64,000 nt of DNA from CAVUXJ01 sp963814975. GTDB lineage: Bacteria; Acidobacteriota; Vicinamibacteria; Vicinamibacterales; CAVVIG01. Location of the stretch: the NCBI GenBank assembly GCA_963814975.1, contig CAWFFB010000034.1, positions 1 to 64,000 on the forward strand, written 5' to 3'. The notes under the pieces are model-generated. The model was not told the DNA's origin. It saw nothing but the letters and a program-made list of their open reading frames with translations, and did no database searches. Made by a program: the position numbers and the translations under genes. Positions 38,404 to 46,370 of this stretch are shown here, piece by piece. The stretch's first letter is position 1; the number at the start of each line of letters is the position of its first letter.

Positions 38404-40086
38404 TCAGAACCGCCGCACGAGGGCCACGCTGCCCCCGAAGCCGCGGAAGGCGCCGCTATCGAGGCGCTGGTTCATCGTCGCGCTGCTGTTCACCTTCAAG
38501 AGCCACGGGGCGTAGATCCCGAACGTCGCCTCGCCGCTGATCGTTCCGCCGACGTGAAACGCCGACGAGGTCGTGTCGCGCTGCGCACCGCCGGACAGCA
38601 TCAGGCCGACGCCCACGTTTTCGTGCAGTTTGAAGTAGGGGAACGCCGTAATCGCGTAGTACTCGTAACGCCGCGGATCGTAGTAGCCGTTGTCCAGATC
38701 GCGCGTCGTCTCCAGCCGGTACGCCGACACGCCCATGTCCAGGTTGAAGCGGGCCCTCCGCGCGAGCGTGCGCCGGGGCGACACCGTCATCTCGAGTCGC
38801 TCGTTTCCGTCCGACAGCTCTTGATGGGTGGCATCCACGGCGACGTGGTACCGCATCCCCACGGTCAACTCCGCCTGGAGTCGGTGAGATATCTGTGTCA
38901 TCCCAAGGCCGACGGTTCTTGGCGAGACGACAAACAACCCGTCCGTCCGTTCAGCGGCAAGGAACAATGTGTCGAACGCCCGCACGCGCGCGCCAACGCC
39001 GTAGGTCGTGCGCTTCTGTCCCTCGACAGTCGCCTGGCCGAGCTGGCCGCCCAGCGACACGCGCCCCACCTTCTGTTCCAAACCCACCCCGACCTGTGCG
39101 ACGTGGGCGGTCGATGAGCCGTCAGGCTGTTCGAGGCCGCTGCCGATCGCCGACTCGAGTCTCGTGCGCTCGTACTCTCCAGAAATCCGAGTGCCGGTCG
39201 GGAGGGCCAGTGTCACCCTGGGCGCGAAGCGCTGCACGTTGAGTTGATCCGAATCGGAATAGGCGCTGATACGCGGCTCCGCCGTCGAAGCGAACTCCGA
39301 TCGCAGCACCCGTTCAGCCGTGCGAATACCGACGGGATCCGACGCCAGGGTGCGGAGCGTGGAGAGCGCGTCATACGCCTCGCTGGCGCGATGCTGCTTC
39401 GCCAGCGCCACCGTGCGCGTCAGGTTGAGCTCGTAGCTCTCGGGCGAGGCGGCAAGTAGCGCCCTCAGCACTTCCTGGGCGCGCGAGGGGCGCCCGCCGT
39501 TTGCCATCACGCCAGCGAGCTCGCTGAGATAAGCCGGGGACTCGCCGAATCGTTCGCGATAGTCGGAGAGTGCGTTCAGTGCGGAAGCGTAGTTGCCGCG
39601 CCACGATTCGGTGCGGGCAAGCTCCAGCCAGACGTCGGCGGCGTCGGGCCGCTCGCCAAGGTACTTCCGATACTCGTTGACGGCGTTGTCCGTGTCGCCG
39701 GCCCAGGCGCTCACGCGCGCATAGTTCAGCGCCACGTCGAGCTCGAGCGGCTGCAGCCGGGCGAGCTGCCGGTAGCTGTCCCGCGCGCGATCGTAGCGCG
39801 CGGCCCAGGTCGCCAGGATGGCGCGGGCGCGTAGATACTCAGGATGCTGCGGATCCAGCACGAGAGCTCCCTCGATCGCGGCGAGCGCGGCTTCCGGCTG
39901 GTTGGCCACGGCGTATGCCTGCGATAGGCGCGACAAGAGCGGCGCGTCGGACGGATTCGCGACCGCTGCTGCCTGCAGCGTGCGGATCTCCGCCGCGACC
40001 GCGGCTTCCGGGGCGGCCTGGGTATAACCGGCCGACACCGCACACAGCGTCATCACGATGGCAATCGCGGATGTCCAAAGGTTCAT
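38404..40086 (-). CDS. TPR plus outer-membrane beta-barrel protein (PgaA/BcsC-type polysaccharide exporter)
   Basis: 560 residues from ATG 40086, with AGGAG upstream. The signal peptide AIAIVMTLCAVSAGYTQA is followed by about six TPR units to residue 270 (SRLSQAYAVANQPEAALAAI, ALNYARVSAWAGDTDNAVNEYRKYL). A C-terminal region of alternating strands ends in the outer-membrane signature GGSVALVRRF with terminal Phe. The periplasmic TPR plus barrel plan is that of PgaA, PelB and BcsC exporters. The start overlaps the stop of the upstream GT2 gene (ATGA), coupling synthase and exporter. No partner deacetylase (PgaB) is present. Confidence 0.85.
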   Translation of the reverse strand: MNLWTSAIAIVMTLCAVSAGYTQAAPEAAVAAEIRTLQAAAVANPSDAPLLSRLSQAYAVANQPEAALAAIEGALVLDPQHPEYLRARAILATWAARYDRARDSYRQLARLQPLELDVALNYARVSAWAGDTDNAVNEYRKYLGERPDAADVWLELARTESWRGNYASALNALSDYRERFGESPAYLSELAGVMANGGRPSRAQEVLRALLAASPESYELNLTRTVALAKQHRASEAYDALSTLRTLASDPVGIRTAERVLRSEFASTAEPRISAYSDSDQLNVQRFAPRVTLALPTGTRISGEYERTRLESAIGSGLEQPDGSSTAHVAQVGVGLEQKVGRVSLGGQLGQATVEGQKRTTYGVGARVRAFDTLFLAAERTDGLFVVSPRTVGLGMTQISHRLQAELTVGMRYHVAVDATHQELSDGNERLEMTVSPRRTLARRARFNLDMGVSAYRLETTRDLDNGYYDPRRYEYYAITAFPYFKLHENVGVGLMLSGGAQRDTTSSAFHVGGTISGEATFGIYAPWLLKVNSSATMNQRLDSGAFRGFGGSVALVRRF

Positions 40087-41688
40087 TTGCGCCAGCTCCT
40101 GTTCCGCGTAATCCACAGATCCGTTGCGAACCGTGCGATGGTGATCAGTTCAATGCAGATGAGGGCGTACCGAATTGGCGTCACCGCCACCGCCTTCGCG
40201 GCGTATTCCAGCCGCTTGCCCTTCATCACGATGGCAAGCGCCATCGCGGAGATCGCCGTCTCGGCGGCGACGGTCACTGCGAGCGCCTCCCACATCCCGA
40301 AGATCAACATGGTGAGGAGCGCGAAGGGCAGGAAGACCTTCTCCACCGCCGACATCAGCAGAATCCACCCCGCCGGCCGACCGTAGGTCGCCGTTCGCTC
40401 GCGCCCGAAGGCCTGCCGGTAAGGCTCACGAGCCGTGCGGCGATCATCACCGGCGCGAACCATTCCACGATCGTTTCCGGCGCTCCAGGAGGCCGACACG
40501 CTGCCGTTGGCTCTTGCGTTGTCCCCGAGTCCTTCCTTCCGTCGCCCGAAGTCCACGGCCACGCCGGACAGCCGCATCGGCTGACGACTGCCAATCTGAA
40601 GTGCCGTACCGGCGCCCGCCATGGCGAGCATCGGTGTGGCCGTCACCGTGTATGTTGCGGCCACAGGTGATGGCTGAGATACCATCGCCCTCTGCCGGCG
40701 GATCCGCGATCGCTTGAAGACCTTGAACGGGCTGCGCAGCAGCGCATCGAAGTAGTAGCAGGACTGCAGGAACGACGACGACCACAGGTTGATCTGACGG
40801 GGCAGGCGCTGGATTTCTGGTTCTACGGTTCGTGCATAGACGTCGGTCAGCTGGATGTTCCGATACCCTTCATTCAACATCGCGAACCCGATGAAGATGT
40901 CCTCGGAGTTCGTGAGATCGTCGCCGAGAATCGGGCTGATGTGATCGAACAGTGCCTTCACGTACTTTCGCCGATAGGCGACGGCGCAGCCCACCGGATT
41001 GCTGGTGGTGCCGAAGAACGCGAGCTGTCCGCGATAGACAAAGCGCTGAAGGAACAGATACAACGTCTCACGATAGAGATTGGTGATGCCGCATCGCAGG
41101 TTCCGGAGCACCCCGTGGTGCTCGCACCGCACGCATATTGGGATGGTTCGCCTCGAACGCACGGACGGTGGCATTCTCCCTGGACCGCTGTCGATCTCTG
41201 CGGCGCTGTGGCAGGATTGTGCCGAATGCACTGGCGATGCCGACCGCCTGATAGAGCTCCTGAACTGTGCGCTCGATATAGTTGTCGGACTGGAGCACCG
41301 TGTCCGCATCCAGAATGAACTCGACGTCGGAGTCGAACTCACGAGCCTGGCGCTTGATCGTCGGTGTCTTGCCGATTGGCTTCCGCCGCTTGATCGCAAT
41401 GAGCTCGGCCCCGTGCATGATGCAGAACGCCTTCGCCCGTTCCACGGTGGCATCGGTGCTGCCGTCGTCAATCAGGATGATGTGACGAGGCTTCAGCGTC
41501 TGCCGGAGAACGGATGCGAGACAGAGGACGATGTTCTCTGCTTCGTTGAACGCGGGAATGACGACGTCGACCTTCGCGTCGCGCCAGTCTTCCGCGGGCG
41601 TGGGGCGTGTCCGGTCGGGTCCACGAAGCACTCCGATGAGGCTCAGCACCGTACTTGGACTGACGACGAAATAGGGGTAAGTGGCCAT
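40083..41688 (-). CDS. GT2 processive glycosyltransferase, membrane-bound (PgaC/cellulose-synthase-like), frameshift near 41135
   Basis: About 535 residues after repair. The N-terminal membrane segment is short (YFVVSPSTVLSLIGVL). The GT-A fold follows: VDVVIPAFNEAENI, ILIDDGSTDATVERAK, FILDADTVL (metal-binding DxD), then after a frame change near 41135 AFFGTTSNPVGCAVAYRR, LGDDLTNSEDIFIG (catalytic ED) and QRLPRQINLWSSSF in place of the usual QxxRW. Four C-terminal helices (FLPFALLTMLIFGMWEALAV, TPIRYALICIELITIA) form the channel. Start ATG 41688 lacks a good ribosome site; a GTG at 41697 is possible. It should polymerise a beta-linked sugar and pass it to the TPR-barrel exporter. Confidence 0.85.
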
Positions 41689-41816
41689 GTGATGCACTGG
41701 TGAAGAGCAAGGGTCGATCCGACGAGCGAACGCCGGTGCCCTGACCCGTTCAACTGCAGCGGCGGCAACGGATTAGCAGCGAGGCGTGGGACACGGGCAG
41801 GAATGGCAGCCGCGAG

Positions 41817-41836
41817 AATCTGCCGGCGGCCAGATA
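41817..41836. promoter_or_regulatory. Weak relative of the TTCTGG palindrome between EPS operon and DUF192 gene
   Basis: aatctgc-N6-ccagata: only the TCTG/CCAGA core and spacing match the four stronger sites. It lies between divergent genes. Possible but unproven regulatory site. Confidence 0.25.
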
Positions 41837-41879
41837 AATCGCCGGGGCGGCCTAGAATTCATTAACGGTGAGGCGATCG

Positions 41880-42287
41880 ATGACGTCCTTTCTGCAGCCG
41901 CTGCTGGGTAAGTCTTCCGGGAACTGCGCGATCGTCAACAGCCGCACCGGTATTGTGCTGGCAGATCAGCTGATCCACGCGTTCGACTCCGCCGCCCGGC
42001 GCACAGGGTTGCTGAAGCATGGGGGCCTGCCGCATGGAAGCGCGATGATCATCGCGCCGACGAACGCCATCCATACGTTCTTCATGAAGTTCCCGATCGA
42101 CGTCGCGTTCGTCGGCCGCGATGGGCGCGTGCGGAAGATTCGCGAGGCGGTCCGCCCCTGGCGCATGTCAGCCGCGCTACGCGCCTACGCCGTGATCGAG
42201 CTGCCTGCAGGCGCGCTCCACAGGACGGGCACCGTCGTCGGCGACACGCTGGTTATTCACTCGTCCGACCGCTCCGCCTCGGCGTAA
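41880..42287 (+). CDS. DUF192 family protein
   Basis: 135 residues from ATG 41880, with GTGAGG upstream. The DUF192 core is clear: ADQLIHAFDSAARRTGLLKH, MIIAPTNAIHTFFMKFPIDV, AFVGRDGRVRKIREAV, AVIELPAGALHRTGTVVGD. The usual secretion signal is missing, so it is probably cytoplasmic. Family function is not well defined; members often sit near pilus or secretion genes. Divergent from the exopolysaccharide operon and upstream of the PilZ/Tad region. Confidence 0.88.
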   Translation: MTSFLQPLLGKSSGNCAIVNSRTGIVLADQLIHAFDSAARRTGLLKHGGLPHGSAMIIAPTNAIHTFFMKFPIDVAFVGRDGRVRKIREAVRPWRMSAALRAYAVIELPAGALHRTGTVVGDTLVIHSSDRSASA

Positions 42288-42332
42288 TCCGCACCAGGGC
42301 GCGCCGCGCCCGATTCAAGAAGCCAGGAAGAT

Positions 42333-42352
42333 GTTCTGGCCCCACCCAGAAC
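42333..42352. promoter_or_regulatory. GTTCTGG-N6-CCAGAAC palindrome, site 3
   Basis: gttctgg-ccccac-ccagaac, perfect 7-bp arms. It lies about 100 bp upstream of a sigma-54-type promoter before the PilZ pair, so it fits an enhancer-binding site. Confidence 0.65.
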
Positions 42353-42443
42353 GCCGTGTTCTGACACCCTCGGCTCAGCGCGCGACGCGGTTGGTTTCGC
42401 CGTTTCTCGACGGTAAACGTCGTGAAGCCGCTCGTCGAGCGTT

Positions 42444-42458
42444 CGGCACTTCACTTGC
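42444..42458 (+). promoter_or_regulatory. Candidate sigma-54 promoter of the PilZ pair
   Basis: cggcac-ttcac-ttgc, one mismatch to TGGCAC-N5-TTGC with exact spacing. It is 106 bp before the start of the first PilZ-like gene. Confidence 0.7.
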
Positions 42459-42564
42459 TATGTCCAGGGTGCGTGCGCAACCGCGCGACCGTAGATTCCG
42501 AGGTCGCGGCGGCCGGCTCTGAAGCCGCGGCGCCGTCAAAGCTCGATCACACGAACGGAGTGCC

Positions 42565-42879
42565 ATGTCAGGCCGGCGCAATCGCGCGAGAATCACGTTT
42601 CTGAATTCAGACGGCATGCTGCGCATCTCGCGCGACGTCGTCATCAAGAAGGCGGCAGAGAACGAGCTCGTCGCCCTGAGCAGTGAACCAAGCGGGCCTG
42701 GCGATGTGCTCACGATCACCTTCACTACCGAGGACCGTCGACAAACGGACACGGTTCGCGTCACTGGCAGACGTCCGGTAGTGGTGGACGGGGTCGTCAA
42801 ATACGAATTGTGCTTGGAGCGGCTCGATGGTCATGCCGGTGACCGCGACCGCGAGCATCTTGAATCGGAGAGCGAATGA
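42565..42879 (+). CDS. PilZ-like small protein 1
   Basis: 104 residues; a CGGAG site precedes the ATG. The N-terminal Arg cluster (SGRRNRARITF) resembles the RxxxR start of PilZ domains. Strands follow (LRISRDVVIKKAAENELVALSS, GDVLTITFTTEDRRQTDTVRV) and an acidic tail. The D/NxSxxG half of the c-di-GMP motif is not evident, so nucleotide binding is doubtful. The stop overlaps the start of the next gene (ATGA), so the two form a pair. Under a candidate sigma-54 promoter. Confidence 0.65.
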   Translation: MSGRRNRARITFLNSDGMLRISRDVVIKKAAENELVALSSEPSGPGDVLTITFTTEDRRQTDTVRVTGRRPVVVDGVVKYELCLERLDGHAGDRDREHLESESE

Positions 42880-43229
42880 TCGACTGGGACAATAAGGTTC
42901 GATCGGAAGACCAAGAGCTCGGCGCACTGACATCCGATCTGTCGGTTCGGGTACTGAATGGAAGCGCGACCGGCTGTCTCGTCGAAAGCCCCCGCGCGCT
43001 GCAGGTCGGGACGGTGGCTGGTCTTCGGGTCAATTTTCGCGGTCACGACTACGACGACCCCGTGAAAGTGACACGCTGCCAGTCGATCGTGGGTGCGGGA
43101 GTGTTCCACATTGGAATGGAGTTTCTCTCGATGGTGCCGCCGTACGCCGGAACGCTCCGGTATGCCATTCATCGCGAGCTCGGGCAGTTCGCCGGCTGGA
43201 TCCACACTCCCGAGAGAGCGGACGATTAG
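42876..43229 (+). CDS. PilZ-like small protein 2
   Basis: 117 residues, translationally coupled to the preceding gene. LSVRVLNGSATGCLVESPRAL contains NxSxxG, the second c-di-GMP contact of PilZ domains. VGTVAGLRVNFRGHDYDDPV and GAGVFHIGMEFLSM are the following barrel strands, the latter matching the usual G-x-E-F end. The N-terminal RxxxR is not clear in this chain; possibly the two proteins make one split site. Likely a cytoplasmic effector linking second-messenger state to pilus or exopolysaccharide activity. Confidence 0.75.
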   Translation: MIDWDNKVRSEDQELGALTSDLSVRVLNGSATGCLVESPRALQVGTVAGLRVNFRGHDYDDPVKVTRCQSIVGAGVFHIGMEFLSMVPPYAGTLRYAIHRELGQFAGWIHTPERADD

Positions 43230-43268
43230 CGCACGACCTCCTCGAGGTCGACGGTTCAGCCCTTTCAA

Positions 43269-44126
43269 ATGGACATACGCGATCTGACCGAGCTCCTCAC
43301 CGCCGGGCGAAACGCGGACGGCGGCTGGGGCTACTACCGGCACAAGAAGAGCCGTCTGGAGCCCACTTGCTGGGCGGTGCTCGCGCTTACCGCCACCAGT
43401 GACGGTGCGACGGTTGGTGAAGCGCTGGAACAGTGGCCGTCGCGAGACGGGCTTCTCCTGGAGCGCGCCGGCGGAGAGCCGAATTATGGATTTCAGGGCC
43501 TGGCGCTGCTCGCGCTGCACGCGGCGGGGCTCGAGCACCGGGACGGGAACCTGGCGCTTGTCGAAGGACTGCAGCGCGTCAAAGGGCTCGCGGTTGGGCC
43601 ATCCCCGATCAACCGTCAGGACAACAGCATCCAGGCTTGGTCCTGGATCGACGACACCTTCAGCTGGGTCGAGCCGACCGCCTGGTGCCTGCTCGCGTTG
43701 AAGACCTGCGCCCCGGCATGGAACGCCCGGATCGACCCTGTCCGCGTTCGGGACGCCGAGCGGCTGCTCGTGGACCGCAGCTGTCGGGGTGGAGGATGGA
43801 ACTACGGAAACTCCAACATGCTTGGGAAGGAGCTCGCGCCGTACGTGCCCACCACCGCACTGGCGCTGCTCGCCTTGCGCGACCGCGGCAGCGAACCGGT
43901 CGTGAAGCAGGGCCTGGAGTTTCTCGAGAGGCATGCGACGTCCGAACGGTCGGCGATGGCGCTGGGGCTGGCATCGCGTGCCCTCCGCGCGAACGGGCGT
44001 GATACGACGGCCGTGCGCGCCGCCCTGCGGGAGCAATTGCCAATCACAGTGGCCCTTGGCAACCATGCGGCAGCCGCGGCCGCCCTGTGCGCATTGATGG
44101 ACAACGATGGCCCCTTCACACTCTGA
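43269..44126 (+). CDS. Alpha/alpha-toroid protein (prenyltransferase / squalene-cyclase-like repeats)
   Basis: 285 residues. At least four repeats of the toroid type: GGWGYYRHKKSRLEPTCWAV with LALTAT, YGFQGLALLALHAAG, WVEPTAWCLLALK and GGGWNYGNSNM with PTTALALLALR. These QW-like motifs fold into an alpha/alpha barrel as in squalene-hopene cyclase and protein prenyltransferases. It is half the size of a cyclase and lacks the DxDD catalytic motif, so cyclase activity is not supported. No signal peptide. Overlaps the following DUF362 gene by 20 bp, suggesting a common role. Confidence 0.8.
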   Translation: MDIRDLTELLTAGRNADGGWGYYRHKKSRLEPTCWAVLALTATSDGATVGEALEQWPSRDGLLLERAGGEPNYGFQGLALLALHAAGLEHRDGNLALVEGLQRVKGLAVGPSPINRQDNSIQAWSWIDDTFSWVEPTAWCLLALKTCAPAWNARIDPVRVRDAERLLVDRSCRGGGWNYGNSNMLGKELAPYVPTTALALLALRDRGSEPVVKQGLEFLERHATSERSAMALGLASRALRANGRDTTAVRAALREQLPITVALGNHAAAAAALCALMDNDGPFTL

Positions 44127-45126
44127 CCGTTCGCTGCATCGTCGCGAGTGGTCGCGCCGTGAGTTCCTGGCCGCGGTCTCCACGTCGCTGGTCGCCGCGG
44201 CATGCCGGCGCACGCCCTACGATGCGAGCCTGTTCGCGCGGCCTGACCGGTCTTCGGTCGGGTTATACGCCGCCCACGACTACTCGACGGACTTCAAGGA
44301 TTTGATCGGACGGGGCCTCGCGGACCTCAGCGTCGACGTGCGGGGCCGGCGGGTGTTTTTGAAGCCCAACATGGTCGAATACGAGAGCAACACCGCCATC
44401 AACACCAACCCGCACGTGGTCGTGGGCGCGGCGCTGGCGTTCCGCGCCGCGGGTGCCGCGTCCGTCATGATCGGCGAGGGACCCGGGCACCGCCGCGACA
44501 TGGAATACCTGGTGACGCAGACCGGCCTCTACGATCACCTGCGTGAGAACCGGATCGCCTTCATCGACCTGAACCAGGACGACGTGGCGGAAGTGCCGCT
44601 GCGGAGCCGTTTTACCGGCCTCGACCGCCTCGCGCTGCCGGTCGAGTTGCTGCAGTCAGACTTCATCGTGTCCATGCCCAAGCTGAAGACCCACCACTGG
44701 GCGGGGATAACCGCCAGCATGAAAAACCTGTTCGGGACCGTCCCGGGCGCCGTCTACGGCTGGCCCAAGAACATCCTGCACCGCCACGGGATCGACAACT
44801 CCATCGTCGACCTGAACGCCACGATTCGCCCGCACTTCGCCATCGTTGACGCAGTTGTGGCGATGGAGGGAGACGGTCCGATCATGGGACAGCCCCGCCA
44901 GCTCGGTTGTGTGCTCATGGGCAGCGATCTGGTGGCCGTCGATGCCACCAGCGCGCGGATGATCGGGCTCGATCCGGCCCAGATCCCGTATCTGAGGGAC
45001 GCTGGCCGCTTCCTCGGACACGTCGACGCCCGCCATATCGACCTGCGCGGCGAAACCTTCGCGCGATTCGCCACCGAGTTCGACGTGCTCGATCGCTTCA
45101 AGTCGATCCGGCTCCATCGGTCCTAA
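44107..45126 (+). CDS. DUF362 protein with Tat signal
   Basis: 339 residues. The N-terminus REWSRREFLAAVSTSLVAAAC holds the twin-arginine motif SRREFL and a possible lipobox AAAC, so it is exported folded. The DUF362 body includes VFLKPNMVEYE, NTNPHVVVGAALAFRAAG, VSMPKLKTHHWAGITASMKN and the C-terminal DLVAVDATSARMIGLDP. No ferredoxin-type Cys clusters, unlike longer members. The family is of unknown biochemical role. Overlaps the toroid gene upstream. Confidence 0.88.
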   Translation: MAPSHSDRSLHRREWSRREFLAAVSTSLVAAACRRTPYDASLFARPDRSSVGLYAAHDYSTDFKDLIGRGLADLSVDVRGRRVFLKPNMVEYESNTAINTNPHVVVGAALAFRAAGAASVMIGEGPGHRRDMEYLVTQTGLYDHLRENRIAFIDLNQDDVAEVPLRSRFTGLDRLALPVELLQSDFIVSMPKLKTHHWAGITASMKNLFGTVPGAVYGWPKNILHRHGIDNSIVDLNATIRPHFAIVDAVVAMEGDGPIMGQPRQLGCVLMGSDLVAVDATSARMIGLDPAQIPYLRDAGRFLGHVDARHIDLRGETFARFATEFDVLDRFKSIRLHRS

Positions 45127-45226
45127 CCCTCCCGCGCCTCAGCACTCTCAAATCAACCGGACAACATGACGTGCGCAGTCCCACATCGGTGCAGGCCAAC
45201 TTGCGGAGCCTAACCGACAAGAAGAG

Positions 45227-45246
45227 ATGCTGGCCCGGGCCAGAAC
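45227..45246. promoter_or_regulatory. GTTCTGG-N6-CCAGAAC palindrome, site 4
   Basis: atgctgg-cccggg-ccagaac. The left arm has mismatches but the inner ctgg/ccag pairs and the spacer length match the other copies. It lies 115 bp upstream of the pilin sigma-54-like element. Confidence 0.6.
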
Positions 45247-45349
45247 TCCGAAAAACGGCGGCGCGAGAGATCGATGCTCATTTGGCCGCACCGTGCGATT
45301 TCGCCAATGTATCCGGCCTCTTGTTGCGCAGTGCTTATCGTCAGCGTTG

Positions 45350-45364
45350 CGGCACTCCCCTTGC
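45350..45364 (+). promoter_or_regulatory. Candidate sigma-54 promoter of the Flp pilin/Tad operon
   Basis: cggcac-tcccc-ttgc matches TGGCAC-N5-TTGC except at the first base. It is 104 bp before the first pilin start. The same c at position 1 occurs in the other two candidates. Confidence 0.7.
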
Positions 45365-45467
45365 GGTCACAGGGTGACAGGACGGACAAGATTGATTGTC
45401 GCGTCTGTGCTGCGGGGGATGGTCCTCCGCAGCGAATGCCAGACAGGCATCAGCAGGAGAGAGTCGC

Positions 45468-45643
45468 ATGAAGAATCTGTTCAACCGCTTCGTTCGTGAA
45501 GAGCAGGGTCAGGACCTGATCGAGTACGCGTTGCTCGCAGGCCTGATCTCGCTCGCCAGCGTGGTCGCCATCACGGCTCTCGGCACCGCGATCCAGGGCA
45601 AGTTCACGCAGTCGGCGCGGCCGTCACCGCCGCCGGATCGTAG
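45468..45643 (+). CDS. flp: Flp-type pilin 1 (one base missing near the 3' end)
   Basis: AGGAGA precedes the ATG. KNLFNRFVREEQG is the leader. Cleavage after Gly leaves QDLIEYALLAGLISLASVV with Glu at +5, as Flp pilins require for TadV processing and assembly. The uncorrected frame reads into the next pilin. Adding one base near 45610 gives a 58-residue protein ending FTAVGAAVTAAGS at the TAG 45641. It is the first of four pilins and probably the most expressed. Confidence 0.88.
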
Positions 45644-45665
45644 TTCGAGATCGAAAGGCCAAGCC

Positions 45666-45841
45666 ATGAAGAATCTGTTCAATCGCTTCGTTCGGGAAGA
45701 GCAGGGCCAGGACCTGATCGAGTACGCGCTGCTCGCAGGCCTGATCTCGCTCGCGAGCGTGGCCGCGATCACGGCGCTCGGCACGGCGATTCAGGGCCAC
45801 TTCACCGCCGCCGGCGCCGCAGTCACGGCGCGCGTTCCTAG
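45666..45841 (+). CDS. flp: Flp-type pilin 2 (one base missing near the 3' end)
   Basis: A near-duplicate of pilin 1, with an identical leader and QDLIEYALLAGLISLASVA core and AAAGG before the ATG. As in pilin 1, a single added base (near 45830) restores an end, VTAARS and TAG at 45839. Uncorrected it would run about 50 residues further with no pilin character. Tandem duplication of the main pilin gene is common in Tad loci. Confidence 0.85.
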
Positions 45842-45960
45842 TCAGGAGTCGCTGGGTGGCGCATGTCTGCCCGGCGACTTCGTTCCAGACGTGCAGATGT
45901 TCAACCGGAGAACCGGCGCCGTCGCGCCGGTTCTCAACTCCGAGACAGAGAGGTTTCCGA

Positions 45961-46132
45961 GTGACTCGAACGCTAGCGCGGATTCTTCGTGAGGATGACG
46001 GCCAGGATCTCATCGAGTATGCCCTCGTCGCCGCGCTGATTTCCGTCATCTCCGTGCTGGCGATCGAATCGGTCGGACGAGGCAATCAACCAGCGCTACG
46101 AAACCTCGACCACGACCTTCGCCGGTTCATAA
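45961..46132 (+). CDS. Flp-type pilin 3 (diverged; one extra base)
   Basis: GTG start, leader TRTLARILREDDG, then QDLIEYALVAALISVISVLA with Glu +5. One extra base near 46078 shifts the frame; removed, it reads EAINQRYETSTTTFAGS to the TAA at 46130. About 56 residues. It diverges from pilins 1 and 2 beyond the core, so it may be a minor pilin. Confidence 0.75.
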
Positions 46133-46146
46133 AGCGAGCCATCAGG

Positions 46147-46347
46147 ATGAGAACAATGCTCCGACGTTTCATTTTCGACGACCGCGGACAGGATCTGGTC
46201 GAGTACGCGCTGCTCTGTGCGCTCATCGGCGTCGTCGGGATCCTCGCGTGGACGAACGTCGGAGCGGCGATCAACGGCACCTATATCAGCTGGGACACCA
46301 ACGTGCAGGGCCTCTCGGCCACGATGCCCGACCCGGCCGGGCCGTAA
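46147..46347 (+). CDS. Flp-type pilin 4 with longer C-terminus
   Basis: 66 residues: leader RTMLRRFIFDDRG, cleavage then QDLVEYALLCALIGVVGILA, Glu at +5. The C-terminal tail (GTYISWDTNVQGLSATMPDP) is longer and polar compared with the other three. Probably a minor or tip subunit. The ATG at 46156 is an alternative start. Confidence 0.82.
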   Translation: MRTMLRRFIFDDRGQDLVEYALLCALIGVVGILAWTNVGAAINGTYISWDTNVQGLSATMPDPAGP

Positions 46348-46370
46348 CGGTTCGCACAGAAGAGCACATC

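Larger units (their letters stand above)
45127..45467. other. Regulatory region of the Tad/Flp operon
   Basis: About 340 bp carrying the palindrome at 45227-45246 and the sigma-54 element at 45350-45364. No gene seen. The first pilin starts at 45468. Confidence 0.6.

Noticed and set aside
41720..41745. Leftward GGCAC...TTCGC element before the GT2 operon as a sigma-54 promoter
   Set aside because: The GG and GC are 11 rather than 10 bases apart; sigma-54 is strict about spacing, and the nearby palindrome is weak.
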